The position numbers were made by a program, and so were the translations under genes. Source: Bacillus spizizenii TU-B-10 (GTDB lineage: Bacteria; Bacillota; Bacilli; Bacillales; Bacillaceae). Taken from it: a stretch of DNA of 64,000 bases. The DNA is taken from contig NC_016047.1 of the NCBI RefSeq assembly GCF_000227465.1, forward strand, positions 1,503,001-1,567,000, given 5' to 3'. Positions 24,939 to 35,900 of the stretch are shown one piece after another. The first letter of the stretch is position 1. The number at the start of each line of letters is the position of its first letter. Under the pieces are notes generated by a model. The model saw nothing but the letters and a program-made list of their open reading frames with translations, was not told the DNA's origin and made no database searches.

Positions 24939-27155
24939 ATGGAAACTCTTAGTGTCCAGACAAATTCGGAGCTGCGGGAAGAACTGAAGCGTCTCAAAGA
25001 AGAAAATGTCCGGCTGAAAAAGGAATTGAATCAGCATCAAGTGATTGTTAACAATACGCTCGATGCTATTTTTATATGTGATAATGAAATGCGAATCGTT
25101 CAGGCGAATGAAGCAACAGAGAGGATGCTTCAAGTTGATTCGGAAGATTTGAAAAAGCGTTCCGTTTTGGATTTTTTGTTTTCAATCCCAAAGGATGAAC
25201 TGAATCTTGCCGTAAAGAAGTTTTTTAAAAAAGGTTTCCTATGGAAGGAGGTCCCGATCAGGCTTGATGGCGGGGCGACAAAATACATAGAGTTTCTGGC
25301 CAAAAGAGGGATTGGCGAGGATTTCTTTTTTGTTGTCATGAGAGACATATCTTCAAAGAAAATTCTGGAGCGGGAATTCTCTATGAATGAACAGCTTTTT
25401 AAGGACTTGTTTGACAGAGCTGTTGACGGAATCGTCCTTTTTGATAAAGATGGCGGTTTTATTGATGCCAATTTGTCCTTCTGTAAAAGCTTTGAAATCA
25501 ATCAAAATGAGCTGTCTCATTTATCGTTGTATGAGTTCATAGACAGCGGCTCACGAAAAGATTTTGATAATATCTGGAAGATACTCAACCGCAAGGGAAA
25601 AGCAAAGGGGGAGCTGCCCGTCAAGCTTCGTTCAGGAGTTCAAAAGCTATTTGAATTCACGATTACATCAAACATCATCAGCGGGTTTTATATGTCCATT
25701 ATGAGGGATATCACAGAGAAGCGGTCTATGGAGCTTCAGCTCTTTAAAAGTGAGGAGCGCTTCAGAGAAATATTTGAAAATGCGATGGACGCTATTATTA
25801 TCTGGTCGAATGACGGAAGAATCGTGAAGGCGAATCAGTCAGCCTGTAAAATCTTTGAGCTGCCGATGAATTTGCTGTTGAAACGAAGGCTGTGTGATTT
25901 TCTCGTTGACTCGCAGCAGAAATACAGCATAACGAAGAGGAAATACGCAAAATACGGAGAGATCAGAGAAGAGCTGCTGTTTCAAATGGGGAATGGCCAG
26001 TTCAAAGAACTTGAATTCACTTCAAAGCGGACAATATTAGAGAACCAGCACTTGACGATTTTAAGAAACGTCAGTGATAGAAAGCGGATGGAAAAGGAGC
26101 TTCGAGAAAGTGAGCTGAAATTCAGAAAAGTGTTCAACGGCTCAATGGACGGCAATGTATTGTTCGACAATCAATACAGGATCATCGACGCCAACCCGTT
26201 AGCAAGCCATATTTTAGGCCTGTCACATGAAGAGATTAAACAGCACAGCCTGTTAGATATTATTTCTTCGTATGAAATAGAAAATCTTGCATCACCGGCA
26301 AGGCAGATTAATTTTGATGAAATGGACAACGAAATTCCATTTTTGCTGAGCAGCAGTGACAACAGAAAACTGGAATTCTCATTTAAACGAAATATTATTC
26401 AAAATATGAACCTGGCTATCTTTAAAGACGTAACGGAGCGAAAAGAACTGGAGGAACGCCTGCGCAAGTCAGATACCCTTCATGTTGTCGGCGAACTCGC
26501 TGCCGGCATCGCTCATGAAATCAGAAATCCGATGACAGCTCTTAAAGGCTTCATTCAGCTCCTGAAAGGAAGTGTGGAGGGAGACTACGCCCTTTACTTC
26601 AACGTGATCACCTCAGAACTAAAGCGCATCGAATCCATCATCACCGAATTCTTGATTTTAGCCAAGCCCCAGGCCATTATGTATGAAGAAAAACATGTTA
26701 CCCAAATTATGAGAGACACCATAGACCTTCTAAACGCGCAAGCTAATTTAAGCAACGTACAAATGCATCTTGATTTAATGGACGACATTCCCCCAATCTA
26801 CTGTGAACCGAATCAGCTGAAACAGGTATTTATCAATATATTAAAAAATGCCATCGAAGTGATGCCTGACGGCGGAAATATTTTTGTGACGATAAGGACA
26901 CTGGATCAAGATCATGTTCTCATCTCCTTAAAAGACGAGGGAATCGGAATGACAGAAGATAAATTAAAGCGCCTTGGTGAACCGTTTTATACGACAAAGG
27001 AACGGGGAACTGGACTTGGGCTTATGGTAAGCTATAAAATTATTGAAGAACATCAAGGCGAAATCATGGTAGAAAGTGAAGAAGGGAAGGGCACCGTTTT
27101 CCACCTCACGCTTCCCGTCAGACAGAATGCTGAAGAAAGAAGGATTGATGAATGA
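24939..27155 (+). CDS. kinE: Sporulation sensor histidine kinase KinE
   Basis: 738 aa from the ATG at 24939, behind GAAGGAGTG; a TTG at 24918 overlaps that ribosome site. Soluble, no membrane segment. Short N-terminal coiled coil (LREELKRLKEENVRLKKEL), then four PAS-like domains (about 35-150, 155-270, 280-390, 400-510), HisKA with IAHEIRNPMTALKGF (phosphoacceptor His526) and an HATPase with NAIEVMPDGG, DEGIGM and GTGLGLMV. One of the kinases able to feed the Spo0F phosphorelay. Overlaps ogt by four bases. Spo0E and KinD, other phosphorelay parts, lie 10 kb away. Confidence 0.94.
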   Translation: METLSVQTNSELREELKRLKEENVRLKKELNQHQVIVNNTLDAIFICDNEMRIVQANEATERMLQVDSEDLKKRSVLDFLFSIPKDELNLAVKKFFKKGFLWKEVPIRLDGGATKYIEFLAKRGIGEDFFFVVMRDISSKKILEREFSMNEQLFKDLFDRAVDGIVLFDKDGGFIDANLSFCKSFEINQNELSHLSLYEFIDSGSRKDFDNIWKILNRKGKAKGELPVKLRSGVQKLFEFTITSNIISGFYMSIMRDITEKRSMELQLFKSEERFREIFENAMDAIIIWSNDGRIVKANQSACKIFELPMNLLLKRRLCDFLVDSQQKYSITKRKYAKYGEIREELLFQMGNGQFKELEFTSKRTILENQHLTILRNVSDRKRMEKELRESELKFRKVFNGSMDGNVLFDNQYRIIDANPLASHILGLSHEEIKQHSLLDIISSYEIENLASPARQINFDEMDNEIPFLLSSSDNRKLEFSFKRNIIQNMNLAIFKDVTERKELEERLRKSDTLHVVGELAAGIAHEIRNPMTALKGFIQLLKGSVEGDYALYFNVITSELKRIESIITEFLILAKPQAIMYEEKHVTQIMRDTIDLLNAQANLSNVQMHLDLMDDIPPIYCEPNQLKQVFINILKNAIEVMPDGGNIFVTIRTLDQDHVLISLKDEGIGMTEDKLKRLGEPFYTTKERGTGLGLMVSYKIIEEHQGEIMVESEEGKGTVFHLTLPVRQNAEERRIDE

Positions 27156-27649
27156 ACTACTACACAACAGCGGAAACGCCGCTCGGGGAACTCATAATTG
27201 CCGAAGAGGATGGCCAAATCACCCATCTATTTCTCAGTCAGGAAGATTGGATGGATTGGAAAGAAACCGTTCAGAATACAGAGCACAAGGAAACACCTTA
27301 TCTGGCAGAAGCGAAAAAACAGCTTCATGAATATTTCGCCGGCGAAAGAAAGACATTCTCACTGCCGCTGAGCCAAAAAGGCACTCCTTTTCAGCAAAAA
27401 GTGTGGGAGGCGCTGGCGATGATACCATACGGAGAATCCCGAAGCTATGCTGACATTGCCGCTGCGGTCGGCAGTCCGAAAGCGGTGCGAGCAGTCGGAC
27501 AGGCTAATAAACGTAACGACTTGCCTATTTTTGTCCCGTGCCACAGAGTGATCGGCAAAAACAGCGCGTTAACGGGGTACGCCGGGAGCAAAACCGATAT
27601 CAAAGCATTTTTGCTGAACATCGAGCAAATCTCCTATAAAGAAAAATAA
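27152..27649 (+). CDS. ogt: Methylated-DNA-cysteine methyltransferase Ogt
   Basis: 165 aa; ATG at 27152 overlapping the kinE stop. Active site PCHRVIG with Cys130, helix-turn-helix helix SYADIAAAVGSPKAVRAVGQ and ANKRNDLPIFVPC. Transfers the O6-alkyl group of guanine to its own cysteine in a suicide reaction. Constitutive repair in B. subtilis, distinct from the inducible Ada pair. Coupling to a sporulation kinase is conserved in strain 168 as well. Confidence 0.94.
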   Translation: MNYYTTAETPLGELIIAEEDGQITHLFLSQEDWMDWKETVQNTEHKETPYLAEAKKQLHEYFAGERKTFSLPLSQKGTPFQQKVWEALAMIPYGESRSYADIAAAVGSPKAVRAVGQANKRNDLPIFVPCHRVIGKNSALTGYAGSKTDIKAFLLNIEQISYKEK

Positions 27650-27738
27650 AACATATGGCACGTTCCCTTTTTTCACGGCCGACATATCATTTTATTAAGT
27701 TAAAAAAGTTGGTCTGATGAAAAAGGAGGACAAAGCAA

Positions 27739-27864
27739 TTGAAGCCGAGCCGCTCTGAGAAAATAGCCGTTTTTGCCAAACTGTTTGTGAAACTGCATAT
27801 CTTATCAAGCGCTCAAAAAGATGAAATCATCAATATCAATAAAAACAAACAAAAAAACCGCTGA
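27739..27864 (+). CDS. 41-aa hypothetical small protein
   Basis: TTG start at 27739 behind AAGGAGGAC (27723-27731). Sequence KPSRSEKIAVFAKLFVKLH then ILSSAQKDEIININKNKQ: a basic N-terminus, an amphipathic helix and a polar tail. The terminator 5' arm begins in its last codons, which supports an expressed short transcript. It stands alone between ogt and convergent mtnA. I cannot name it. Confidence 0.55.
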   Translation: MKPSRSEKIAVFAKLFVKLHILSSAQKDEIININKNKQKNR

Positions 27865-27900
27865 CTCGGCCCGAAATGAGCAAAGTCCAGCGGTTTTTTA
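27853..27900. terminator. Terminator between the 41-aa ORF and mtnA
   Basis: ACCGCTG pairs with CAGCGGT in a long, bulged hairpin with TTTTTT on the plus side and TTTTTTTG on the minus side, so it can serve both strands. Confidence 0.75.
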
Positions 27901-28959
27901 ATGAACTTTTTCGCCTCTAAACAGCTGTTCAATTTCTTCTTCGTAGTTACCGGTCATAATCCCTTTTTCTGTGATGATTCCTGAAATGAGGTCATGAGGT
28001 GTAATGTCAAAAGCGGGATTAAAGACAGGCACATTGGATGGAGCGGTCCGGACTCCGGAAATCTGTCTTACTTCCTCAGGATCCCGTTCCTCTATCGGGA
28101 TATCAGCGCCGCATTTCACTTTTGGATCAAATGTAGATAAAGGTGCGGCGACAAAAAACGGAATATCAAAGGCGTTTGCTAAAATCGCGAGACCGTATGT
28201 TCCGATTTTATTTGCCGTATCACCGTTCTTTGCAATTCGATCGGCTCCGACGATGACAGCGGAAATTTGTTTTTCCTTCATCGTATGGGCGGCCATGCTG
28301 TCTGTGATCAGAGTGACATCAATGCCTCCCTGCATCAGCTCCCACGCAGTCAGGCGTGAACCTTGAAGGACAGGCCTTGTTTCACAGGCATAAATATGCA
28401 GTCCCAAATCCTTTTGTTTGGCCAAGTAAAATGGAGCGAGCGCCGTTCCATAGCGGCTTGTCGCGATAGAGCCGGCATTGCAGATCGTCATAATCCGGTC
28501 GCCTTTTTTGAAAAGCTGCAAGGCGTTTTGGCCGATCATCCGGCACGTCTCCTCATCCTCGACCTGAATCTGAATCGCTTCATGGACAAGGTTTGTTTTT
28601 GCTTCATTTACGGAAATGGCGTTTTCGATTGAACGACTCAGTCTCTCAAGCGCCCAAGATAAATTAATGGCAGTAGGCCGTGAGCTGTTTAAATATTGTT
28701 TGATATCTTCCAGTCTGCGGCGGAATTCGGTGACATCATCTGTTTCAATGTCTTTTGCAGCAAGCGCAAGTCCGAAGGCAGCCGTAATGCCGATGGCCGG
28801 GGCGCCTCTTACTTTGAGCGTGACGATGGCGTCAAATACATCCTCTTTCGTCGTCAGCTCCAAATATTCTGTCACGTCAGGAAGCTTTTGCTGATTTAAA
28901 ATGGTAATGGCTGTTTCCTTCCATTCAACAGAACGGGGAACAGCAAATGAATGGGTCAT
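27898..28959 (-). CDS. mtnA: Methylthioribose-1-phosphate isomerase MtnA
   Basis: 353 aa; ATG at 28959 behind AAAGGAATG. eIF2B-like isomerase fold: [36 protein letters not shown] (catalytic Cys) and [20 protein letters not shown] (catalytic Asp). Converts methylthioribose-1-phosphate to methylthioribulose-1-phosphate in methionine salvage, just after MtnK. Second gene of mtnK-mtnA, seven bases after mtnK, under the S-box riboswitch at 30.2-30.4 kb. Confidence 0.96.
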   Translation of the reverse strand: MTHSFAVPRSVEWKETAITILNQQKLPDVTEYLELTTKEDVFDAIVTLKVRGAPAIGITAAFGLALAAKDIETDDVTEFRRRLEDIKQYLNSSRPTAINLSWALERLSRSIENAISVNEAKTNLVHEAIQIQVEDEETCRMIGQNALQLFKKGDRIMTICNAGSIATSRYGTALAPFYLAKQKDLGLHIYACETRPVLQGSRLTAWELMQGGIDVTLITDSMAAHTMKEKQISAVIVGADRIAKNGDTANKIGTYGLAILANAFDIPFFVAAPLSTFDPKVKCGADIPIEERDPEEVRQISGVRTAPSNVPVFNPAFDITPHDLISGIITEKGIMTGNYEEEIEQLFRGEKVH

Positions 28960-28966
28960 GAATGGA

Positions 28967-30175
<1,209 letters not shown>

Positions 30176-30219
30176 TTATGTAATCTCTTGATATGTTTGC
30201 AGCTGTATGGTATGGCCGT

Positions 30220-30432
30220 AAAAAAGCCTCCTTCTCAGAGAGAAGGAGGCTTAACATGTATGTCCGCCTCTCTTATCTCTCAGATCAGATCTGATGGAAT
30301 TAGCACCGTGCCTTAGAGACGAGCGTCTCGGCGCGAAAAAGATGCGCCCCATTTCGCAATGGAATTACGGTCGGTTGCTGTTGGGGTCAAAAGGCCAAAT
30401 CCCTCGCCCAACTCTCGATAAGAGAATATATT
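30220..30432 (-). ncRNA. S-box (SAM-I) riboswitch of mtnK-mtnA
   Basis: On the minus strand it begins TTATCGAGAGTTGGGCGAGG near 30425, followed by the SAM-I core elements GACCCCAACAGCAACC and AAGGCACGGTGCTAATTCC, and ends with GAGAGATAAGAG. The terminator hairpin (AAGCCTCCTTCTC with GAGAAGGAGGCTT, then six T) lies at 30220-30253. SAM binding causes termination, so mtnK-mtnA is made when SAM is low. Together with the promoter this fills the 369-base gap before mtnU. Confidence 0.96.
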
Positions 30433-30469
30433 CACTTGTTAAACAATTCTAATTTATCAGTTGATGAAC

Positions 30470-30499
30470 ATAGTAACAGGTGTTTTATCAAGTTGTCAA
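30470..30499 (-). promoter_or_regulatory. Promoter of the mtnK-mtnA transcript
   Basis: On the minus strand TTGACA (30494-30499), 18-base spacer, TACTAT (30470-30475). Confidence 0.65.
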
Positions 30500-30529
30500 T
30501 ATATTTTTTAATATAAATCTTTTCTGATA

Positions 30530-31288
30530 TCATCGAAAACAGGAAATGCTCTCTCGTACCTTAACGCTTTCCTTAAGGTCGATTTCAGCTCGGACAATGC
30601 CTTCTTCCCGGCCGCCTTCAGCAAGTACACGCCCCCATGGATCAATAATCAGGCTATGCCCGGCAAATTCATTATCTGGATTTGAACCGGTACAATTGCA
30701 GGCAGCGACAAAGCATTGATTTTCAATGGCTCGGGCAATAAGCAGGCTTTTCCAATGATCAAGGCGGGGAAGAGGCCATTCCGCAGAAATAAACAGCACG
30801 TTGGCACCTTTTATCGTATGTTTTCTGATCCACTCCGGAAAACGGATATCGTAACAGATCAGTCCTGAGCTTTTGACGCCATCAAGCTCAAAGTATCCGT
30901 CTTCGGAACCGGCTGATAAATACACATGCTCATCCATCAGCTGAAAAAGATGGGCTTTTCGATACTCTTTAATGATTTGTCCTTCCTTATCCGCGATGTA
31001 CATTGTATTATAAACATCAGAATCATTTCTGACTGCGACCGATCCGGCGACAATATGAACGCCATGTTTTTTTGCTGTTTTCTTCAGCCAGCTCTGAGCA
31101 GAATGCCCGTCTTCATCAGCGAGCTTATCAAGGTTGGCCAAGTCATATCCAGTTGTCCATAATTCAGGAAGAACAAGAACATCAGCATGTTTGCTTTCTT
31201 TTTCAATCAAAAATTCAGCCTTTTTTATATTTTCCGAAGGTTTACCGTATGAAATATCAAATTGAAGACAAGATATCGTCCATTTCAT
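30530..31288 (-). CDS. mtnU: Omega-amidase MtnU with a frameshifted C-terminus
   Basis: 252 aa as read. Nitrilase-superfamily amidase with the catalytic triad visible: Glu in LVLPELWTTGY, Lys in YRKAHLF and Cys in GLICYDIRFPEW. It removes the amide from 2-oxo acid amides made by the MtnE transaminase. The normal family ending is lost: after RESI the frame reads SCFR and stops, while removing one T restores IPVFDDIRKDLY and a stop at 30508, giving the expected 259 residues. So one base has been inserted near 30544-30546, or the sequence has an error. The catalytic core is intact. ATG at 31288 behind GGGGTG; divergent from mtnE. Confidence 0.9.
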   Translation of the reverse strand: MKWTISCLQFDISYGKPSENIKKAEFLIEKESKHADVLVLPELWTTGYDLANLDKLADEDGHSAQSWLKKTAKKHGVHIVAGSVAVRNDSDVYNTMYIADKEGQIIKEYRKAHLFQLMDEHVYLSAGSEDGYFELDGVKSSGLICYDIRFPEWIRKHTIKGANVLFISAEWPLPRLDHWKSLLIARAIENQCFVAACNCTGSNPDNEFAGHSLIIDPWGRVLAEGGREEGIVRAEIDLKESVKVRESISCFR

Positions 31289-31382
31289 CTTTTTAACACC
31301 CCAAATTTTTCTTTACTTTTTTCATTTAACCATATATGATGATGGACTATCATTTCAAGATTTTTTTAGAAGGTGAGAATAG

Positions 31383-32576
31383 ATGAAATTTGAACAGTCT
31401 CATGTATTGAAAGAATTGCCTAAACAATTCTTCGCTTCTCTGGTGCAGAAAGTGAACCGAAAGCTCGCAGAAGGACACGACGTCATCAATCTCGGACAGG
31501 GAAATCCGGATCAGCCGACTCCGGAACATATCGTCGAGGAAATGAAACGAGCCGTTGCGGATCCTGAAAATCATAAATACTCGTCTTTTCGCGGCTCATA
31601 CAGTCTGAAATCAGCCGCAGCAGCATTTTATAAACGAGAATACGGTATCGATCTTGACGCGGAAACTGAAGTCGCTGTATTATTCGGCGGGAAAGCCGGT
31701 CTGGTCGAGCTCCCGCAATGCTTGTTGAATCCGGATGATACGATTTTAGTTCCGGATCCGGGCTATCCTGATTACTGGTCAGGTGTCACACTCGCGAAAG
31801 CGAATATGGAAATGATGCCGCTCGTAAAGGACAGGGCGTTTCTTCCTGATTACAGCAGCATCGCGGCTGAAGTAAGGGAACAGGCGAAATTGATGTATTT
31901 GAATTATCCGAATAATCCGACGGGAGCTGTTGCTACCTCCGAGTTTTTTGAAGAAACCGTGAGTTTTGCGAAAGAAAACGGGATCTGTGTCGTTCATGAT
32001 TTTGCTTACGGCGCTGTAGGATTTGACGGCTGCAAGCCGTTAAGCTTTTTGCAGACTGAAGGTGCGAAGGATATCGGAATTGAAATTTATACGCTGTCAA
32101 AAACGTATAACATGGCAGGGTGGCGGGTCGGTTTTGCTGTCGGAAACGCTTCGGTCATTGAAGCGATCAATCTTTATCAAGACCATATGTTTGTCAGTCT
32201 TTTCAGAGCGACTCAGGAGGCTGCAGCGGCGGCACTGCTAGCTGATCAGACGTGTGTGGCGGAGCAAAATGCCCGATATGAGAGCAGGCGAAACGCTTGG
32301 ATTGCGGCATGCCGGGAAATCGGCTGGGATGTGACAGCTCCGGCAGGTTCATTTTTTGCATGGCTGCCTGTGCCTGAAGGCTATACTTCCGAGCAGTTCT
32401 CAGACCTTTTGCTGGAAAAAGCGAATGTGGCGGTTGCGGCTGGAAACGGCTTCGGTGAATATGGCGAGGGCTACGTCAGAGTCGGACTGCTGACAAGTGA
32501 AGAAAGACTCAAAGAAGCCGCTTATCGAATTGGGAAACTGAACCTGTTTACCCAAAAAAGCATTGACAAGATCTGA
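31383..32576 (+). CDS. mtnE: Methionine-salvage aminotransferase MtnE
   Basis: 397 aa; ATG at 31383 behind AGAAGGTGAG. Class I/II PLP aminotransferase: INLGQGNPDQPTPEH, LNYPNNPTGAVA, VHDFAYG and TLSKTYNMAGWRVG with the PLP lysine. Makes methionine from 4-methylthio-2-oxobutanoate at the end of the salvage pathway, with glutamine as a preferred donor in B. subtilis. The promoter of the next transcript lies in its last codons. Confidence 0.94.
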   Translation: MKFEQSHVLKELPKQFFASLVQKVNRKLAEGHDVINLGQGNPDQPTPEHIVEEMKRAVADPENHKYSSFRGSYSLKSAAAAFYKREYGIDLDAETEVAVLFGGKAGLVELPQCLLNPDDTILVPDPGYPDYWSGVTLAKANMEMMPLVKDRAFLPDYSSIAAEVREQAKLMYLNYPNNPTGAVATSEFFEETVSFAKENGICVVHDFAYGAVGFDGCKPLSFLQTEGAKDIGIEIYTLSKTYNMAGWRVGFAVGNASVIEAINLYQDHMFVSLFRATQEAAAAALLADQTCVAEQNARYESRRNAWIAACREIGWDVTAPAGSFFAWLPVPEGYTSEQFSDLLLEKANVAVAAGNGFGEYGEGYVRVGLLTSEERLKEAAYRIGKLNLFTQKSIDKI

Positions 32577-32591
32577 TAACGATGGGATAAT
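32563..32591 (+). promoter_or_regulatory. Promoter of the S-box-mtnWXBD transcript
   Basis: TTGACA at 32563-32568, 17-base spacer, GATAAT at 32586-32591. The -35 box is inside the mtnE coding end. Confidence 0.65.
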
Positions 32592-32617
32592 TCAAAATAA
32601 TTTATAAAATCTATATT

Positions 32618-32775
32618 TTCTTATCAAGAGCAGGCAGAGGGACGAGCCCGATGAAGCCCGGCAACCGACTTATAAAGCACGGTGCTAATTCTTGCAGCTG
32701 GCGGCTGAGAGATAAGATTCGGACGAGAAACGAAACCTCTTTAGACGCGATTGCTGTTTGAAGAGGTTTTTTTAT
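32618..32775 (+). ncRNA. S-box (SAM-I) riboswitch of mtnWXBD
   Basis: SAM-I elements in order: TTATCAAGAGCAGGCAGAGG, GATGAAGCCCGGCAACC, AAGCACGGTGCTAATTC and TGAGAGATAAGA. The terminator is AACCTCTT (32734-32741) with AAGAGGTT (32761-32768) and a T tract. Second S-box in the window, facing away from the first. Confidence 0.96.
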
Positions 32776-32801
32776 ATGGATGAAATGAAAGGAGCTCTGG
32801 C

Positions 32802-34019
32802 ATGAGTGAGTTATTAGCAACATATCTCCTGACCGAACCGGGAGCCGATACAGAGAAAAAAGCAGAACAAATCGCAACAGGATTGACAGTAGGCTCATGG
32901 ACAGATCTGCCCCTTGTAAAACAGGAGCAAATGCAAAAGCACAAGGGGCGGGTGATAAAGGTCGAGGAAAGAGAGGGAACTCCTGCATCAGGGAAACAAG
33001 CGGTGATCACAATTGCCTATCCTGAAATCAATTTCTCTCAGGATATTCCGGCTTTGCTGACAACAGTGTTTGGCAAGCTGTCGCTGGACGGAAAAATCAA
33101 ATTACTCGATCTTCACTTCTCTGAAGCATTTAAGCGCACGCTGCCGGGACCGAAGTTTGGCGTATACGGCATCCGGAAGCTGCTGGGAGAGTTTGAGAGA
33201 CCGCTGTTAATGAGCATTTTTAAAGGGGTTATCGGAAGGGATCTGAGTGATATTAAAGAACAGCTCAGGCAGCAGGCGCTTGGCGGAGTTGATTTGATTA
33301 AGGACGATGAAATTTTCTTTGAGACAGGTCTGGCGCCTTTTGAAACAAGAATTACAGAAGGAAAGCAAATATTGAAAGAAACGTATGAGCAAACCGGGCA
33401 TAAAACGCTGTATGCGGTCAATTTGACTGGACGTACGGCTGATCTGAAAGACAAAGCGAGACGCGCTGCCGAATTAGGAGCAGATACGCTTTTGTTTAAT
33501 GTCTTCGCTTACGGCTTGGACGTCATGCAAAGCCTAGCGGAAGATCCCGAAATCGCAATCCCGATTATGGCACATCCAGCTGTCAGCGGGGCGTTTACGT
33601 CTTCTCCGTTCTACGGATTTTCTCATGCTCTTTTGCTCGGAAAATTGAACCGGTATTGCGGTGCTGACTTCAGTCTCTTCCCATCTCCATACGGTTCGGT
33701 TGCGCTTCCAAAAGAAGATGCGCTGGCGATTCACGAAGAATGTGTAAGAGAGGATGCCTTTAACCAAACATTTGCCGTTCCGTCAGCAGGCATTCATCCC
33801 GGTATGGTTCCGCTTTTAATGCGGGATTTCGGCATAGATCATATTATTAACGCCGGGGGAGGCGTACACGGACATCCGAACGGCGCCCAAGGCGGGGGCA
33901 AAGCGTTCAGAGCCATAATTGATGCGGTCTTAGAAGCCCAGCCGATTGATGAAAAAGCCGAACAATGCAAGGATCTAAAGCTTGCCCTTGATAAATGGGG
34001 AAAGGTTGAAGCTGTATGA
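32802..34019 (+). CDS. mtnW: RuBisCO-like diketo-methylthiopentyl-phosphate enolase MtnW
   Basis: 405 aa; ATG at 32802 behind AAAGGAGCTC. Form IV RuBisCO fold. The active-site segment [10 protein letters not shown] (Lys167) matches the carbamylated lysine region of true RuBisCO, but the protein enolises 2,3-diketo-5-methylthiopentyl-1-phosphate instead of fixing CO2. Further phosphate-binding glycines: [20 protein letters not shown]. First gene of mtnWXBD, overlapping mtnX by four bases. Confidence 0.96.
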   Translation: MSELLATYLLTEPGADTEKKAEQIATGLTVGSWTDLPLVKQEQMQKHKGRVIKVEEREGTPASGKQAVITIAYPEINFSQDIPALLTTVFGKLSLDGKIKLLDLHFSEAFKRTLPGPKFGVYGIRKLLGEFERPLLMSIFKGVIGRDLSDIKEQLRQQALGGVDLIKDDEIFFETGLAPFETRITEGKQILKETYEQTGHKTLYAVNLTGRTADLKDKARRAAELGADTLLFNVFAYGLDVMQSLAEDPEIAIPIMAHPAVSGAFTSSPFYGFSHALLLGKLNRYCGADFSLFPSPYGSVALPKEDALAIHEECVREDAFNQTFAVPSAGIHPGMVPLLMRDFGIDHIINAGGGVHGHPNGAQGGGKAFRAIIDAVLEAQPIDEKAEQCKDLKLALDKWGKVEAV

Positions 34020-34723
34020 CGACTCGAAAGCCTTTAATTATTTGTGATTTTGACGGAACCATCACGATGAACGACAACATTATAAGCATCATGAAAACAT
34101 TTGCTCCGCCGGAGTGGACGGCATTAAAAGATGGCGTGCTGTCCAAAACGCTGTCGATCAAGGAAGGTGTCGGACGGATGTTCGGCCTTCTGCCAAGCAG
34201 TTTAAAAGAAGAGATTACAAGATTTGTATTGGAAGATGCAAAAATCAGGGAAGGCTTTCGGGAATTTGTAGCGTTTGTCAAGGAGCATGAGATTCCGTTT
34301 TATGTCGTAAGCGGAGGAATGGACTTTTTTGTATATCCATTGCTTGAAGGCATTGTGGAGAAAGACCATATTTATTGCAACCATGCTTCATTTGACAATG
34401 ACTATATTCATATTGACTGGCCCCATTCTTGCAAAGGGACTTGCAGCAATCAATGCGGGTGCTGCAAGCCGTCAGTGATACATGAACTCGCTGAACCGAA
34501 CCAATATATCATCATGATCGGTGATTCGGTTACAGATGTAGAGGCAGCAAAGCTGTCTGATCTTTGTTTTGCAAGGGATTATTTATTAAACGAATGCCGG
34601 GAGCAGAACCTGAATCATCTCCCGTATCAAGATTTTTATGAGATAAGAAAAGATATTGAGAATGTAACGGAGGTACAGGAATGGCTGCAAAACAAGAACG
34701 CTGGAGAGAACTCGCTGAAGTAA
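34016..34723 (+). CDS. mtnX: Enol-phosphate phosphatase MtnX
   Basis: 235 aa; the ATG overlaps the mtnW stop. HAD-family phosphatase with motif I CDFDGTIT, motif II VVSGG and motif [18 protein letters not shown] Cys-rich stretch ([15 protein letters not shown], near 145) is notable and could bind metal. Removes phosphate from the enol product of MtnW. Its end overlaps mtnB by 43 bases, so the mtnB ribosome site is inside this gene. Confidence 0.95.
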   Translation: MTTRKPLIICDFDGTITMNDNIISIMKTFAPPEWTALKDGVLSKTLSIKEGVGRMFGLLPSSLKEEITRFVLEDAKIREGFREFVAFVKEHEIPFYVVSGGMDFFVYPLLEGIVEKDHIYCNHASFDNDYIHIDWPHSCKGTCSNQCGCCKPSVIHELAEPNQYIIMIGDSVTDVEAAKLSDLCFARDYLLNECREQNLNHLPYQDFYEIRKDIENVTEVQEWLQNKNAGENSLK

Positions 34724-35310
34724 AACGGGAATTGGCTGAACGAGATTGGTTTCCGGCGACTAGCGGCAATCTGTCTATTAAAGTTTCTGATGAGCCTTTA
34801 ACATTTCTCGTCACTGCAAGCGGAAAAGATAAACGCAAAGAGACGGATGAAGATTTTCTGCTGGTGGATCAGTACGGAGAGCCTGCCGAAAGCGGGCATT
34901 CTCTGAAACCGTCAGCCGAAACGCTTTTGCACACACATTTGTACAATAAAACCAATGCCGGATGCTGCCTGCATGTCCATACGGTAAACAATAATGTGAT
35001 CTCAGAGCTATACGGAGATCAAAAGAAAATCACATTCAGAGGCCAGGAAATAATAAAAGCGCTCGGCCTGTGGGAAGAGAATGCAGAAGTGACCATTCCG
35101 ATCGTTGAAAATCCGGCTCATATTCCGACGCTCGCGGCACTGTTTGCCGAAGAGATTTCAGAAGATTCAGGAGCTGTTCTGATCCGAAATCACGGTATTA
35201 CCGCTTGGGGAAGAACAGCATTTGAAGCAAAAAGAGTGCTTGAAGCATATGAATTTTTGTTCAGCTACCATTTGAAATTGAAAACACTCCAGCACCAGCT
35301 GGTTAAATAA
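34681..35310 (+). CDS. mtnB: Methylthioribulose-1-phosphate dehydratase MtnB
   Basis: 209 aa; ATG at 34681 behind AACGGAGGTACAGG within mtnX. Class II aldolase fold with zinc histidines in [10 protein letters not shown] and [10 protein letters not shown], and the C-terminal [11 protein letters not shown]. Acts between MtnA and MtnW, although its gene is third in the operon. Confidence 0.95.
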   Translation: MAAKQERWRELAEVKRELAERDWFPATSGNLSIKVSDEPLTFLVTASGKDKRKETDEDFLLVDQYGEPAESGHSLKPSAETLLHTHLYNKTNAGCCLHVHTVNNNVISELYGDQKKITFRGQEIIKALGLWEENAEVTIPIVENPAHIPTLAALFAEEISEDSGAVLIRNHGITAWGRTAFEAKRVLEAYEFLFSYHLKLKTLQHQLVK

Positions 35311-35324
35311 AAGGAGGAACTGAA

Positions 35325-35861
35325 ATGGCAACAATTCGAATTCATGATGAGGCAAATACAACGATTGAAAATCAAGAGGAAGTAGCAAGCTTTCTGGACA
35401 GTCAAGAGGTTATTTATGAGCAATGGGATATCGCGAAGCTCCCGGAACAGCTTTCAGAGAAATATGATCTGACAGAAGAAGAAAAACAGCAAATCCTTGA
35501 TACCTTTGAAACTGAAATTAAAGATATCTCAGCCCGCCGCGGCTACAAAGCACAGGATGTTATTTCTTTGTCAGATAGCAATCCGAAACTTGATGAACTG
35601 CTTGAGAACTTTAAAAGAGAGCATCACCACACAGACGATGAGGTCCGTTTTATCGTAAGCGGACACGGCATTTTTGTCATTCAGGGCAAGGATGGCACGT
35701 TTTTTGATGTCTGTTTAAACCCTGGAGATTTAATCTCCGTGCCTGAAAATATCCGCCATTATTTCACACTTCAGGAGGATCGCAAAGTTGTCGCGGTGAG
35801 AATCTTTGTCACAACTGAAGGCTGGGTTCCAATTTATGAAAAAGACAGCGTGAATCAATAA
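35325..35861 (+). CDS. mtnD: Acireductone dioxygenase MtnD
   Basis: 178 aa; ATG at 35325 behind AAAGGAGG. Cupin with the ARD metal set: HHHTDDEVRFIVSGHG (two His and Glu) and a downstream His in ENIRHYFTL. With Fe2+ it makes 4-methylthio-2-oxobutanoate and formate, the substrate of MtnE; other metals change the product. Last gene of the operon, ending at the terminator shared with ykvA. Confidence 0.95.
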   Translation: MATIRIHDEANTTIENQEEVASFLDSQEVIYEQWDIAKLPEQLSEKYDLTEEEKQQILDTFETEIKDISARRGYKAQDVISLSDSNPKLDELLENFKREHHHTDDEVRFIVSGHGIFVIQGKDGTFFDVCLNPGDLISVPENIRHYFTLQEDRKVVAVRIFVTTEGWVPIYEKDSVNQ

Positions 35862-35866
35862 GCAGG

Positions 35867-35897
35867 AAAAGCCCCGTTCGAAGAACGGGGCTTTTTA
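35867..35897. terminator. Bidirectional terminator between mtnD and ykvA
   Basis: AAAGCCCCGTTC pairs with GAACGGGGCTTT, with T runs on both strands. Confidence 0.88.
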
Positions 35898-35900
35898 TAT

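Noticed and set aside
32741..33010. Minus-strand ORF over the mtnW S-box
   Set aside because: Overlaps a clear riboswitch terminator and the mtnW start on the other strand.
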